A stretch of DNA of 64,000 nt from Phaeodactylum tricornutum CCAP 1055/1. Taxonomy: Eukaryota > Bacillariophyta > Bacillariophyceae > Surirellales > Neidiaceae. Below, piece by piece: positions 12,684 through 23,634 of this stretch (its first letter is position 1; each line of letters starts with the position of its first letter). A program made the position numbers and the translations under genes. Location: assembly GCF_000150955.2 (NCBI RefSeq), contig NC_011681.1:823525-887524 (forward strand), written 5' to 3'. The notes under the pieces are model-generated. The model was not told where the DNA came from, ran no database searches, and saw only the letters and a list, made by a program, of their open reading frames with translations.

Positions 12684-14216
12684 ATGAAACGTCGATGGAC
12701 GTCGCACGGACTGGGTTATGCGGCGGTGCTGACGGCTCTGGCCGGACTCGGTTACCATCAACGTGTCGTGCGATGGTACGGGAGGACGTCCATTGCCCCG
12801 ACGTTGGACTTCCCGTCTATCGTTACTACTAGTCCAACACTGACGCACGGGACCGACCCCACTCGGCATACATTCTACCTACTCCCCGTGCCGGAACTCA
12901 CCACCTGGTTGGTGGGGAACTTTACGTCGGAAGCCGTCCACTTTTACAACCATACGATCAACGAAGAACGGGCCGAAATCTGGCTGCATCGAGGATTCGA
13001 ACGTCTGCAGCACCACCACGGACGCACCGAAGACCCCGACGAAGCACACGTTGTGATTATACCAGCCTACCTGCATTTCAACGCCTTTTTATTGCGCAAC
13101 CTCGGTATTGCCGACGAGGCAACGCACCGGGGTCGACGCCAGCGTCCCGTGGAACAACACGACACGGAACGTAAACCTAACTCGTTGCCCTGGACAGCCT
13201 CGCTCTGGGGTCCGGAAATTATTCGCCGGGTACGGGTACACAACGTTAGTAAACCTCACGTTTTGGCCGTACCGACCTGGAATCCTAAAGTCAGTCGCAA
13301 AATTGGTCTCCCGACTTTGGTGCACTCGTTGACCCGTAACGAAGTCAATCTCTACGCCTTGGGCCTGGAACGCAACTCGTTTTGGTACCATTTACCAACA
13401 ACACGCATACTGCCCGTTCCCTACGTTGTTGCCACCGCCGACCACGCCATTGCAACGGCCTCTCCGGCGCTATCGATGACCCCACGAACGCCGTCTACCG
13501 CCACTACACCGTCCACCCGCACTATCTTTTTCGCCGGCGATGCCCGTCCCAACGCTGGCTTCTGGTCCGGTTGCCATCGAGCGCAACTCCTATTCCCACT
13601 CGTCAATGTTACCCTATCGACGACGGCTGCCACCTACCACATGGACGTGCGCGTGAGCTCAAAAACTCTTCCCCAGCGACTGTCCCAAGCCGCGTACAAT
13701 GATCGAATACGGACGGCAACTTTTTGTTTAATTCTTTGTGGGGATACACCAACGTCACGCTCGCTGGCATCGGCCATGAGTCGCGGTGGGGATCCGAAAC
13801 GTGACGAGAAGGACGACAGGAACGGTTCCATAGATTCGGGTTGCGTTCCGCTGCGCATTGGATCGCGTTGGCGAGGATTTTGCGACGCACCCTGCCGGGA
13901 GGGATGGGGGTGGAACGTGGCGAATCGTTCCCATTTGCCGTTCGGTGGCACAATAATAGATTGGTCAGTCTTGCCCGAACTCGACGAAGCCGCCTTTGCT
14001 ACTGATCCGGTAGGCACAATCCATACTTTCTTATCCACTACCAGCGAAGCGCAGATTGCCGTATGGCAACAAAGGATCCGTCGCCACGGCCAAGCTTGGA
14101 TGTACGGTTATGGACACCCGGTCACGTCCAACGACTTTGGCAGGGCCGTCGAGTACGTCTGGCGTTCCCTCGCCGACGCCTTGCCACGCGTCGACGCGTA
14201 CGGTCTGGCAGAGTGA
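12684..14216 (+). CDS. Exostosin-like glycosyltransferase (GT47)
   Basis: Predicted Golgi type II membrane glycosyltransferase of the exostosin (GT47) family, which transfers sugars in polysaccharide or glycoprotein synthesis; donor and acceptor cannot be read from sequence. The first ATG in this frame is 12684, giving 510 residues; the frame is open upstream to 12453 but only from GTG, so a longer form would need a non-ATG start or an upstream exon. A short hydrophobic N-terminus (GLGYAAVLTALAGLGY) serves as anchor. Family features are HTFYLLPVP and the membrane-proximal segment with DEAHVVIIPAYL, a central segment including FFAGDARPNAGFW, and the conserved C-terminal pattern FCLILCGDTPTSRSL, then GCVPLRIG, FGGTIIDWSVLPE and HTFLS. 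Many exostosin-like paralogues exist in diatoms. Confidence 0.82.
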   Translation: MKRRWTSHGLGYAAVLTALAGLGYHQRVVRWYGRTSIAPTLDFPSIVTTSPTLTHGTDPTRHTFYLLPVPELTTWLVGNFTSEAVHFYNHTINEERAEIWLHRGFERLQHHHGRTEDPDEAHVVIIPAYLHFNAFLLRNLGIADEATHRGRRQRPVEQHDTERKPNSLPWTASLWGPEIIRRVRVHNVSKPHVLAVPTWNPKVSRKIGLPTLVHSLTRNEVNLYALGLERNSFWYHLPTTRILPVPYVVATADHAIATASPALSMTPRTPSTATTPSTRTIFFAGDARPNAGFWSGCHRAQLLFPLVNVTLSTTAATYHMDVRVSSKTLPQRLSQAAYNDRIRTATFCLILCGDTPTSRSLASAMSRGGDPKRDEKDDRNGSIDSGCVPLRIGSRWRGFCDAPCREGWGWNVANRSHLPFGGTIIDWSVLPELDEAAFATDPVGTIHTFLSTTSEAQIAVWQQRIRRHGQAWMYGYGHPVTSNDFGRAVEYVWRSLADALPRVDAYGLAE

Positions 14217-14632
14217 CATAAGTTACAAGCCCATTGTACAGAAGCAGCTAGTTTACTCCTCTTTCTATCTCTGGAACAGTACTCTATAGTGGTGTATCTT
14301 CCCGCTGCATAACCTACGGGTCTAGAAGGTGATGGAGCATGCTAACGTCCAAGTGACATTGGTGTGTTAAGTTTTGCCATAAATTCTACAAAATCACTGT
14401 AAGTACATATTTCACTTCTTACTATTGACTTTGATAAAAATGTCACAAACGGTAACATTTGAACTTTCTGGTTCTGTGGTTTGCTCACTGTCAAGTCGCG
14501 ATCCAGTCCAAACGGCCATATTTTCCTTTCACGGTCACTCTCTGGATCGCTCGCTGTGTATTGTTCCCAAAACGACAAGTGGCAATTCTTTCGTACAGAG
14601 GGCTCGCCATCGTCGTCGTTGTTTCCTTCGCA
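14217..14632. other. Intergenic, exostosin-like gene to dynamin
   Basis: A 416-bp spacer between two plus-strand genes. The dynamin reading frame is open back to 14459 but has no ATG before 14633. No further feature is supported. Confidence 0.45.
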
Positions 14633-17108
14633 ATGATCATGGAGCAACTCATCCCCATCGCATCCAAGCTACAGGACGTCTTGGGAGCGCTTGGGCAGAG
14701 CGCGTCCCTGGATCTTCCGCAAATTGTCGTCGTTGGGGGTCAATCCAGCGGCAAGAGCAGCGTTTTGGAGTCTCTCGTCGGTCGATCCTTCTTGCCCCGC
14801 GGTACGGGGATTGTCACCCGTCGTCCCCTCGTTCTGCAGCTGTACAACACACGCCAAGACACTCTGGAGGACGGCGATGAGGATGAAGAACCCGACGAAG
14901 TCGTGGACGATCGCGAATGGGGAGAGTTCCTCCACGTTCCAGGCAAAAAGTATTTCGATTTTGCCGCCATTCGAGAAGAAATCGTCGCGGAAACGGATCG
15001 CTTGACAGGAAAGAACAAGGGAATTGACAGTGAGCCCATTCATCTAAAGGTATTTTCGCCACGAGTCCTCGCTTTGACGTTAGTCGACTTGCCGGGAATT
15101 GCCAAAGTTCCCGTTGGAGATCAGCCAGACGATATTGAAGCGCAGATTCACGACATGTGCTTGTCCTTCATCAGCAACCCGAATGCAATTGTACTCGCGG
15201 TTACGTCGGCCAATACGGATCTGGCGAACAGTGACGCCCTCAAGTTGGCTCAGTCCGTAGATCCGGGTGGTCACCGTACGGTAGGGGTGCTCACCAAATT
15301 GGATCTCATGGACGAGGGTACCGACTGCGTCGAGTAAGTAGGTCGTGCGGACATGGCAACTGCCGCTATGGCTTTGCCCTACCATTGTGTTTCTTACACG
15401 TACCTTTCATTGCTGCTTTGCATAGTATCCTAACCAACCAGGTCATCCCACTCAGCAAGGGTTATATAGCTGTCGTTAATCGTGGACAAAAAGACGTCAT
15501 GTCGGATCTAAGTATTCGAGATGGACTCACCAAGGAAGAGGTTTTCTTTCGCAACCATCCCGTTTATTCCAAGGATCGCAACATTCTTGCCAAGTGTGGA
15601 ACCAAGCATCTTGCCAAGGGGCTCAATACCATTTTGATGCACAATATTCGGGATTGCCTTCCGGATTTGAAATCGCGAATTACACACATGATGAACGAAG
15701 TGCAACAAGAGCTGGAATCGCTTGGTAGTCCTATCCAAAATGCCTCGCGGTCGGCTCGCGGATCGGTTTTGCTCAAGATGCTCTCAAAATTTGCCAACAA
15801 TTTTGCCAACGTCCTAGACGGAAAAGGACCTCAAGAGTCTACCCTTAGCAGTCGTCTCGGCGGCAGCATACACCAGCACCACGGCTACGCCCACATGCAC
15901 GAACTCATGGGTGGAGCCCGTATCTCCTTTGTTTTCACTGAAGTCTTTGCCAATTCACTAATTGCCGTCGGCGCCTTTGATGGGCTTTCCGATGACGAAA
16001 TACGCACCACCATTTGCAACGCCAATGGTACCCGCCCGGCGTTGTTTGTTCCAGAAATTTCCTTCGATATCCTCGTACGTCGCCAAGTCGCTCGACTCGA
16101 ACAACCAGGAGTGCAATGTGTGGACATGGTCTACGAAGAGCTTCAGCGGATTGCGGCACAGTCGGAGCCCTCTGAAATGACTCGCTTTCCGTTATTGCGT
16201 GACCGAATGGTGGAAGTGGTCATGAATTTGCTAAAACGGTGCGTCGGTCCCACACAAATGATGGTATCGAATCTCGTCAAAATCGAGTTGGCCTACATCA
16301 ACACATCCCATCCAGACTTTATTGGTGGATCCCGAGCAGTAGCGCGTCTTATGGAAAAGATTGGTAAAGAAAACGATCGGGCACGTCACACCAACGCCGA
16401 TGCCGCCAACGCCACCCCCCTCTCTCCCACCTCGCTCAACCATTACGGTTACGAAGACGCCATCGACCACGAAACAATGTTGCATTCACCATCAGGCAAC
16501 ACATACGACCGCCGACCCAGTCACGCCGGGCCCGGTGCAGGCCCCAACCATACGACCGCGGGTAGCAACTCGGGAATAATGAACTTACTCTTTCGCGGAG
16601 GAACGGGTGCCAAGCCTCCCCGGCCGGCCTCGTCCAGCGCTAGCGTACCGGGAGGTCCGCCCAGTATCGTGCATCTTCCTCAAGTGCAGGACTCGATGAA
16701 GCCAACCGATCTGCCTCCGACCGAGCGTGAACGTGTCGAAATGGAGGTCATCAAGAGTCTGATCGAATCATACTTTTCGATTGTCCGGAAAAAGTAAGTG
16801 CTTACGAAGGAGTAGCCACCAAATGTGTTGAGCTTTGAAACAAATTAGTTGCTCACAGCCATGCTTCCGACTGTAGTTATATTGACTTGGTGCCCAAAAC
16901 TGTCATGTACTTTTTGGTCAACCATGTTCGCGACTCTTTACAGAACGAGCTCGTTTCGGAGCTGTACCGCGACGCCGAAGTCGGCACGCTGATGCAGGAG
17001 GCTGAAGATATTGCTTCCCGTCGCCAAACCTGTATCGAAATGAAGGACTTGCTCCAAAAGGCGTTGGAGATTGTGAATGAAGTTCGCGACTTCAATGCAT
17101 TCAAGTAG
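14633..17108 (+). CDS. Dynamin-related GTPase (DRP1/Vps1-like)
   Basis: Large GTPase that polymerises on membranes to drive fission of organelles or vesicles. Three exons: 14633-15333, 15426-16793 and 16877-17108. Both introns (92 and 83 nt) begin GTAAGT and end AG, and the joins restore the conserved sequence ([15 protein letters not shown] and [14 protein letters not shown]). The protein has 766 residues. GTPase motifs: P-loop GGQSSGKSS at about residues 35-43, GTGIVTRRP (switch I), DLPG (G3) and LTKLD (G4). A middle domain follows, then a His/Pro/Gly-rich linker (about 16380-16680) where classical dynamins have a PH domain, and a C-terminal GED helix in exon 3. There is no PH or proline-rich tail, as in DRP1/Vps1-type fission dynamins. 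The start may be ATG 14633 or ATG 14639. The stop codon lies 92 bp from that of XAP5. Confidence 0.93.
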
Positions 17109-17200
17109 GTAAGACCATATACCAGGAAGCACAGCCAAGGAGCAAGGAAAGTAGATTTAAATTACTGTCAAGATATTTCCTACTGCAGTACGATGTTCAT

Positions 17201-18289
17201 CTAGGTCTTATTGTTACGCGAACGTTTGTCGCCAATGGTGTAGTTACCGTATTCTTTGCTTGGGTCGTACAGTTCCCAGCGCGATGCAGGGAAAATATGC
17301 TTGTTACGTTCATACCACCGACGTTCCACTACCTTGCCGGGATGGGATTCGTCCTTTTCTACCCGCGCATCGATCGCCCCTATCCGTACATCATCGTGTA
17401 CGTCAAAATGGAAAAGGGGGCCTGACTTCCCTCGGGCTTTGGTCAAAATCAAATCGTAAAAGGTCAGATCTTGCGGAATGATTAAATCTTCTTTGACGTA
17501 GACGAGAGCGTCTGCGGCAATGGAAGTCAATTCCCGAAATTCACGACACAGGTCCACCCGTACACGTTCTAAAAAATCTCCAATGGTGTCGCCTTTGCGG
17601 CATTCCACTACTCGCCGATGCCCCGACCCGTCCCAGTAACTGTACGTAATTTCCAATTTCTCTTTTTTGGTTTGTTCTTGCCTGGTTTTCCATTCTTTTT
17701 CCAGTCGTTGTCGCTCTGTCTGGGCTTGCTCGTCTCGGGCCTTGTCGGGTAAAAACGCGGTGTTGACGCTGGGATTCTTTCTCGAAACCAGTTTGGTCGT
17801 GCCGACTGCATCTCCTTCCCCATCTTGTTCGTCCTGCCACATGCCTCCTTCATCCTCCTCATTGGCGAACGAGAGTGTGGACATTATTTTGCGCTTTTCC
17901 TTGAGTCGCTTCTTGCGTGCTTTGCGTTCGGCCTTGTCCCGTACCGCCTGAGCCAAAGCTGTTTCCGCGGCGGCCACAGCGGGGTCGGTTTTCGATACGG
18001 ACGGGTTTTCGGCTTCCTGCGCCAATTTCTTGAAGGCTTCCGCCGTGACCAAGCCTACTGTGAGTTCTTTGAAGGATTTCTCTTCCACTCCGGTGCTCCC
18101 TTCGGCAAACTTGAGAGCCATGGGGGCGTGCTGACCGGTCGTTTGGATTTGGCGTTTGCGCGCTTCGAACGTTTCTTGATCCCGTTGCCTTTTCTTTTCA
18201 AGCATCGCCGCCCGACTTCCAGCTACATTTCCTTCGACTGTTTGAATTCCCGTTTCGGGACGTTTAAAGTTTGCCTGAAAGTCTCCCAT
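17201..18289 (-). CDS. XAP5/FAM50 family nuclear protein
   Basis: Predicted nuclear protein of the XAP5 (FAM50A / XAP5 CIRCADIAN TIMEKEEPER) family, linked in animals and plants to splicing and gene regulation. The protein has 362 residues from ATG 18289, close to the family's usual 330-360. The N-terminal half is charged and predicted coiled coil, with Lys/Arg/Glu-rich runs. The conserved C-terminal XAP5 domain (about residues 215-355) has [43 protein letters not shown] and [17 protein letters not shown]. The gene is convergent with the dynamin gene and divergent from the acetyltransferase. A plus-strand frame of 175 residues inside it is a shadow. Confidence 0.93.
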   Translation of the reverse strand: MGDFQANFKRPETGIQTVEGNVAGSRAAMLEKKRQRDQETFEARKRQIQTTGQHAPMALKFAEGSTGVEEKSFKELTVGLVTAEAFKKLAQEAENPSVSKTDPAVAAAETALAQAVRDKAERKARKKRLKEKRKIMSTLSFANEEDEGGMWQDEQDGEGDAVGTTKLVSRKNPSVNTAFLPDKARDEQAQTERQRLEKEWKTRQEQTKKEKLEITYSYWDGSGHRRVVECRKGDTIGDFLERVRVDLCREFRELTSIAADALVYVKEDLIIPQDLTFYDLILTKARGKSGPLFHFDVHDDVRIGAIDARVEKDESHPGKVVERRWYERNKHIFPASRWELYDPSKEYGNYTIGDKRSRNNKT

Positions 18290-18643
18290 GGTCGTCGGTG
18301 TTGGTTGTCCGGAGTATTGCTATCAACTATGAGTTTCGGGACAGGAAAATGAAAAATTGACGATTTTAGAGTGAGCTTTTCCTAGGACGGACGACGGACG
18401 GTTCGATGACATTGAAACGATTTATTTGCAATAAGTCGAAACCTTCACTATTTAATAAAAACGATGTCGTTTAGGATAAACCCTTTTTATTTTGATCAAT
18501 ATACCTGCTGAGTTCCGAAACGAAACGGGAAAATCGATAAACCGGCTCTGACCAAGGCAAAAGCTATACCCGCTTGACCGCTTGCACATTGTAAGTTGAG
18601 TAAACTGTGAGCGTGAACTGCAACAAAATTGATTCTGCTAGGC
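18290..18643. other. Divergent promoter region, XAP5 / GNAT
   Basis: A 354-bp spacer between divergent start codons, AT-rich around 18440-18500. No further feature was recognised. Confidence 0.4.
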
Positions 18644-19354
18644 ATGCCGACACAATCTTGCGTCCAACCGCGCAACCGCTGGAGGTTCAGTTTGTTGTTC
18701 CTGCTAGTCGCGTCAAGTTCGGAATCCTTTACTTTTCACGCGTACGCGTGGTTCATTTCGGCTCCCAAAGCAGCCGACGATTGGCAGCAGCTCTCGAATC
18801 TCGTTGTGGATACCTTCGAAGCACCAATCACGCAGCAATCGCCGTGGATGGCGCAAAGTGCGTGGCAAATAGTGGAACGGCAGCTGACGCGGCAGTATAC
18901 GTATCGACACTACGTCTCGACAGCCCGCAAAATGAAGGGCAAGAAGTACGGCATGCTCGTTGCCAAGGAATGGGGCAAGGTCATTGGTATGGTAGAAATT
19001 GGATTACAGTGGGATGAAACACATAGCATGAAGAGACCCACCATAGGGGTACTCTGTGTGGACGAACGGAGCCGGAACCGGGGAGTCGCCCAAGGTTTGC
19101 TGCTAAAGAGTGAAACAATCGTGACCCAAGTCTGGAAGGAACCTACAATCTATGCCGAAGTGGAAAAGTCCAACGAGGGAGCGACCGGCTTTTTTCAGTC
19201 GCAAGGCTTTGCGTTGCACCAAGACAATCCAGTCATGGTGAGCTTACGGAGACGACGGAAGATAGAACGACGACCACATCTACTCTTCGCCAAGTCACTG
19301 TCGGTGCCAGCCACGTCCTCCCCCGAGACTGTGAACCCATCGATTCTAATGTGA
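18644..19354 (+). CDS. GNAT-family N-acetyltransferase, probably organelle-targeted
   Basis: Acetyl-CoA-dependent N-acetyltransferase; substrate unknown. The frame is open from 18629 but the first ATG is 18644, giving 236 residues. The N-terminus is basic, then hydrophobic (FSLLFLLVASSSE), followed by SFTF. That resembles a signal peptide with a Ser/Phe cleavage context, as in bipartite plastid presequences of diatoms. The GNAT core is visible as beta strand TIGVLCVDE followed by RSRNRGVAQGLLLKSE (acetyl-CoA pyrophosphate-binding motif A, about residues 140-165), then YAEVEKSNEGATGFFQSQGF (motif B) near residue 190. The last about 40 residues are basic and not conserved. It is convergent with the mini-RNase III gene (116 bp between stop codons). 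Confidence 0.78.
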   Translation: MPTQSCVQPRNRWRFSLLFLLVASSSESFTFHAYAWFISAPKAADDWQQLSNLVVDTFEAPITQQSPWMAQSAWQIVERQLTRQYTYRHYVSTARKMKGKKYGMLVAKEWGKVIGMVEIGLQWDETHSMKRPTIGVLCVDERSRNRGVAQGLLLKSETIVTQVWKEPTIYAEVEKSNEGATGFFQSQGFALHQDNPVMVSLRRRRKIERRPHLLFAKSLSVPATSSPETVNPSILM

Positions 19355-19470
19355 GGCGAACTTCTGCTTTACTCTTAACAACTCTTCTAAAATGCCACCA
19401 TTTTCAACACGGAAAAACACGCTTTGTAGTTTTGGTCAAATTCGTAATTGCAAAGTCTTTCCTGACGGAG

Positions 19471-20226
19471 CTACTCCACACTGTTCATATGTGCTTCCAT
19501 CCATTGGAATATTTCCGCACATCGCTGACTGTCAGCAATATAAAGATATCCCAGCAAGGCTTCCAATGCGGTGGCATCCTGGTACGCGGCTGGATCTCGG
19601 CGGTTGCGGGCACTACCCGAAACGGCGTTTCGTCCTCTCGATAGCACTTGTCGTTCTTTTTCGCTCAATTCCACATCCTCCTTGAGTTGAGCCAACAGAC
19701 GCGACTGAAACTCGGCTACGACCAGGAAACAATTTTAGCAAATGAGCAAGACGCAATTGCTGCCATCCAGACTGGTGAACCGTGAGCACACGTACGTACC
19801 TCGCACGAATCCAACCACATCCGTTTGCAAATCCGACGTGCGCTTCGGGGGCCATACGCTACGGGATCGGACAAAGAGTTCGTACACGACGTCGCCGATA
19901 TAGGCCAGGTCGGTGGAACTCATCCGATCCACGTCGCAAGACTGTGGTGGAAGCAGCATATCAACGAGCGTTGGCGTCTGGCGGTCTTCGCCATTACTCC
20001 GTGTCAATGCCCATCCTCGAATCTTCGGACTTTGTCCTGGAGAATGTATGGTAGTACTCAAGGGATGACGTTTGCTGGCACGACGAAAATTGATTGTCGT
20101 TCCTCTCGCTGCTTTACATTTCTTCTGAAGAAAAGAATCCGCTCGTTGAGCGACGAGCAGTAAGATGGCCAAAGTTTTCGCAACGTCCAATACGAGGATG
20201 CGAATGCTTCGGCAGCCTGCAGTCAT
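19471..20226 (-). CDS. Mini-ribonuclease III-like protein, probably plastid
   Basis: RNase III-fold endonuclease lacking a dsRNA-binding domain; in bacteria and chloroplasts Mini-III trims the 23S rRNA precursor or intron RNA. Two exons on the minus strand, 20226-19800 and 19715-19471, flank an 84-nt intron (GTACGT...AG). The join restores VGFVRAEFQSRLLAQLKED, as in the family. The product has 223 residues from ATG 20226; a GTG lies one codon upstream. The N-terminus has a hydrophobic signal-like segment (TLAILLLVAQRADSF), suggesting a bipartite plastid presequence. The catalytic-site strand is LAYIGDVVYELFVRSR (about residues 107-122), and the second conserved helix is DATALEALLGYLYI near the C-terminus. 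The domain is about 120 residues, as usual for Mini-III. Confidence 0.88.
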
Positions 20227-20882
20227 CACTGATTTGCTTATTCTTTCTCCGTTCTAGCGGTGGGCACTGTACATGCTCGGAGAGTTTTAACTATGTGTAG
20301 AATGGGAGGATCTACGTCGACGCCTTGGTCGTCGTTGTGAATGAATTTCGTATAGCCGAATACGAGGTATGCCGTAGTGAAAAATAGCTTTTTGGTGGCG
20401 GTCCAGTCCGACAGGTCCCATTCCTCGCCTTTGCGCTTACTGTTACATCGACTATGAGTTTGTCCTGAAATCACGAGTGTTTTGGTAGTTCCCAGTGTAA
20501 AAGTACCTCTATCCTTAATGACTGGAAGACGCTGAAGTATCACAGTCAACGTACGTACGGCGGATAGCGTCTGTTTCTGACACCATCGGAAAGAAAAGGG
20601 CATAAGCGTGGATACGGGAGCTCACGCCTTTTCAAAATTCTTGCCGTTAGCTTGCCGACATATAGTGGGACAACAGAAATGTATACGTTTTTTAAGATTG
20701 GCGCGCCAGTCAGCTTCGAAAGGACCGACTTCGGAGTATTTTAGAGGACCTTCCGTTCCAAAACCGTGGATTTTTGCGAGCGAGCAAATACCCGCCCTAT
20801 TGACAAAACAGTACTTGCAAGAAGCTCCTTATACCTTTGCTCTTGTCTTTAGACTTCCTTGAAGACACATCCTAACGACAAT
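20227..20882. other. Intergenic, mini-RNase III / unknown gene
   Basis: A 656-bp region between divergent start codons. A 121-codon minus-strand frame (20238-20603) has no recognisable domain and is not called. Confidence 0.35.
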
Positions 20883-21479
20883 ATGAATGAGAACATCAAC
20901 AACCCCTATCTGGTAACCCATCCCGCCTTGCCGCCGATGGCATCGGACGCAGCCGAAGCCTTCCTTCCAGTTCAAGCCCCAACGATCGATGCCGGCGCGC
21001 CCAAGAACCCTGAACACCTCGCTGCAGCCCACAAGCAATTGCTCCAGCGCTCTCTCTTCAGCATCATGGTGCCCCAAAGTGTGACGGCCGTAGAATGCGC
21101 CGCTGCGGTGTCTCGTTTCCACAAGGTCTCCGGAGAGCACGACGGCGCACTTGTACCGGCTTGGGCCCAGCTGTTCATGCAGAACATGCAAGAGTTCCAG
21201 GAGAACACCACAGCTCAGTTGACACGGATTCAGCAACACATTGCCAAGTCTACCAATTCTTCTGTGATTTATCCCGAAGACAGATTGGCTTGCGTCCCAC
21301 ACCTCAACGGGGACGCTCCTCCAGTCTTCTTCCCTGAAACTTTGGAAGCCTTTCGTGAGCTTTCGGAGCAGGAGTGCGACACCTTGCTGGCCTTCTACAG
21401 TCAAAAGGTTCAGGGGACGGTGAAAGAGCGCCGTCATGCTCTGGCCGCCATTTTGGGATTGCGTCGCCGTGCTTGCTGA
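20883..21479 (+). CDS. Unknown protein, 198 residues
   Basis: I do not recognise this protein. The first ATG is 20883 (the frame is open from 20859). It has no signal peptide or membrane segment. The N-terminal 50 residues are Pro/Ala/Asn-rich and probably disordered. A predicted helical stretch follows (AQLFMQNMQEFQENTTAQLT, about residues 102-121). The C-terminal block, with VFFPETLEAFRELSEQECD and then ERRHALAAILGLRRR, resembles a pattern I associate with unnamed families common in fungi (FPxT...L...LL..Y), but this is a weak recollection. The antisense frame 20829-21518 is also long (229 codons); I prefer the plus strand because its composition is protein-like and an ATG starts the conserved-looking part. 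Confidence 0.5.
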   Translation: MNENINNPYLVTHPALPPMASDAAEAFLPVQAPTIDAGAPKNPEHLAAAHKQLLQRSLFSIMVPQSVTAVECAAAVSRFHKVSGEHDGALVPAWAQLFMQNMQEFQENTTAQLTRIQQHIAKSTNSSVIYPEDRLACVPHLNGDAPPVFFPETLEAFRELSEQECDTLLAFYSQKVQGTVKERRHALAAILGLRRRAC

Positions 21480-22332
21480 TTGCCGTCCTTTGAACGGGCA
21501 AAGTTCGAAGAAGATCAATGTAGTCTCATTGATGGCCGAACGCTATCGCTGCTGGAAGTTGCTTCTTGGTATTCAAATGCGCAAACTCTAGACTCCGTAG
21601 ATATAAAGTAGAACACTTGAAGTTGTTGTGCAAGGAGCTATAGCTAGAAGAGCGCTTTATCATTGTTTTTCATGTGCATTCGTGTATGCACAAGGGGTCA
21701 CGGTCCGTGGGCGGGGAGCGACAGGGTCGCACTATGCTTGTGAGAGCAACCAAAATGGGCATCGTTCCACAGACATGCAAACGAACCATGGTCGTCGTTT
21801 CAGCACAATCGAGCAGACAATCTTGCGTTTCGTCAAGGCTGGGTCCCGTTCCTGCAAACGTGACAAGCTTTTGGGTAGTTTGCAGATGCCCAACTGATAG
21901 TGCCCGAGTCACAGTATTTGTCTTCTCCTTCGTGTTCATGAATTTCCTTCGCTGTGTCCATCCGAGCACGTCACACTTGAGAATAAGCTGCGCCCAGCCA
22001 ACTCTATACAAACAAAACAATGCCGCAGCATTCGACAAGGTTGCTATGGGTATGTGCGCCCGAATACCTAGTCTAATCTGTAAACGGAGCTTTCCCGAGT
22101 CAATGGGACCTCTTCCCCACGACCACGCCCCAAAACTGTTTATAAAATCAAAAACCAAAACTCTTTTACTTAAGATGGCGTATTTGTTTGAAATTAGCTC
22201 TCTCTCGAGAGCACGAGAGAGACAGGGAAAAAATAAAAGTAAAACATGACAAGGCGTGATGTATGGTGGACGAGAATTTCGGAGGGAACCTTGGAATCGC
22301 GTTGTCGAGCGCGAGGCCTTTCAAGTCCGTGC
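21480..22332. other. Intergenic, unknown gene to SLC25 carrier
   Basis: An 853-bp spacer between the 3' ends of two convergent genes. Overlapping frames on both strands (21670-22158 minus, 21674-22249 plus) show no recognisable domain and cancel as evidence. Palindromic CTCTCTCGAGAGCACGAGAG lies at 22199-22218. Confidence 0.35.
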
Positions 22333-23634
22333 TCATTCGGCATGGAATTTTCCGACCTGTAGTAAGGTGAATTCGTAGACGGGGAAAATCGTTCCGTTGA
22401 CGGGAAAAGCGCGTAGCAGGGTGACACTGAGACCGCGAAAAAGGTAGCGGACACCGTACTGGCGGACCAAGTCGGCGCCGACGGTCAGCATGCGCAATTG
22501 CGATCGGGGTTGATCGAGCGGTGCGGTTTGAATGCGCGTTTTAATGACGTCGACCGGGTAAACGATCGCCCAGGTCAAGGAACCGGCACATCCGCCGGCA
22601 AAGGCGGAGGCCAACCAGGTGTGGGAGTGGTGGGGTACAAAGCTGTCGGGATCGTCGTTCCGCCCGTCGACAGTGGCTGCGGCCAAGGCACGCGAGAGAA
22701 GAAAAGTGTTGGCCCAGTCTTTGAGATAATCGTAAGTGGCAAAGTACAAACCAAAGGCGGGGACTTCCCGCCACGTAGTGACCCACCAGCCTTGGTACAA
22801 ACGGGTGATACCGTGCTCCCGGACGATCGAGCGAATAGCCTGTACCGGACCTTTGAATTTGTAATCCGCACTACCCTTGCCGTGCTGTACTTGTAGTCGG
22901 CATTTGATGTGTTCCATGGGACAAATGATGGTACACTGTACGAGTCCGGCGAAGGATCCGCAGACGGAGGACTTTTGCCACGGATCGTGGGAATTAGTAG
23001 TAGTGACGGCGAGGGTAGCATCATCCACATCGCTTTCTAGACGATTCCAGTAGTCGGGATCCACCAGATACCGATCGTACCCTTTGGAGGCGAGGCCGTA
23101 ACTGGAAAAGACCATAGCATTGATGGCTGCCGCAGCGGACAAGGGTGCCGCCATACCGCGAAACAAACTGCCGACACCGCCGAATTCACCCAGCGTGGCG
23201 AGCAATCCGTTGGCGGGCGTCCCGGCCTTGATGACGGACGTTTGCATCCGTACCTTGACGGTATCAAAGGGATGTCCCACCACAACGGATGCGGATCCGG
23301 CGGCACCCCCGGCAAGGAAATCGTGCCAAAAGGTAACTTCCGTTTCGTCGTTGTCGTTGCAGTCGGCTCCGTCGGAAGGTATTCGTCCAGGTGTATGTAC
23401 ATGCCTGCCGGTATGTTTTCGTTTGGGATGTTCGGTGTAATCGGGTAAAAAGGCCAAGGTGTTGACGAATCGCGTTGTTGGTGAATCGACCAAAAGTGTT
23501 CGACAACTAACAGTAAACGAGGACGGAAAGCTTGTCCACGAGAACGGAGACGTGGACTTTGAATGCGGAACCAGGAAGAGGCTCGACCAAGAAGCTGTGT
23601 CTATTACTCTGTCCGTGGCACTATCCGTTGCCAT
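22333..23634 (-). CDS. Mitochondrial carrier family (SLC25) transporter
   Basis: Six-helix carrier of an inner organelle membrane. The first ATG in the frame is 23634, giving 433 residues; a longer open frame to 23931 lacks an earlier ATG. A long N-terminal extension (about 95 residues) precedes three carrier repeats, each with the PX[DE]XX[KR] signature: HPFDTVKVRMQ (about residues 116-127), CPMEHIKCRLQVQ (about 237-250) and YPVDVIKTRIQ (about 357-368). Gly-rich AGGAAGSASVVVG starts repeat 1. The second-repeat motif PMEHIKCRLQVQ and the nearby WREVPAFGLYF are typical of the carnitine/acylcarnitine and basic amino acid carrier branch, so an acylcarnitine- or ornithine-like substrate is possible but not shown. 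A long 1.2-kb spacer separates it from the divergent STE24 gene. Confidence 0.9.
   Translation of the reverse strand: MATDSATDRVIDTASWSSLFLVPHSKSTSPFSWTSFPSSFTVSCRTLLVDSPTTRFVNTLAFLPDYTEHPKRKHTGRHVHTPGRIPSDGADCNDNDETEVTFWHDFLAGGAAGSASVVVGHPFDTVKVRMQTSVIKAGTPANGLLATLGEFGGVGSLFRGMAAPLSAAAAINAMVFSSYGLASKGYDRYLVDPDYWNRLESDVDDATLAVTTTNSHDPWQKSSVCGSFAGLVQCTIICPMEHIKCRLQVQHGKGSADYKFKGPVQAIRSIVREHGITRLYQGWWVTTWREVPAFGLYFATYDYLKDWANTFLLSRALAAATVDGRNDDPDSFVPHHSHTWLASAFAGGCAGSLTWAIVYPVDVIKTRIQTAPLDQPRSQLRMLTVGADLVRQYGVRYLFRGLSVTLLRAFPVNGTIFPVYEFTLLQVGKFHAE

Noticed and set aside
17825-18352. 175-codon plus-strand frame across the XAP5 gene
   Set aside because: Antisense shadow of the conserved gene.
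20238-20603. 121-codon minus-strand frame upstream of mini-RNase III
   Set aside because: No domain, targeting signal or conserved-looking motif; probably chance.
20829-21518. 229-codon minus-strand frame opposite the 198-residue unknown protein
   Set aside because: Has no recognisable domain; the plus-strand frame has the more natural composition. Kept as a possible alternative only.
21670-22249. Overlapping long frames on both strands
   Set aside because: Neither shows a recognisable motif and both cannot easily be genes.
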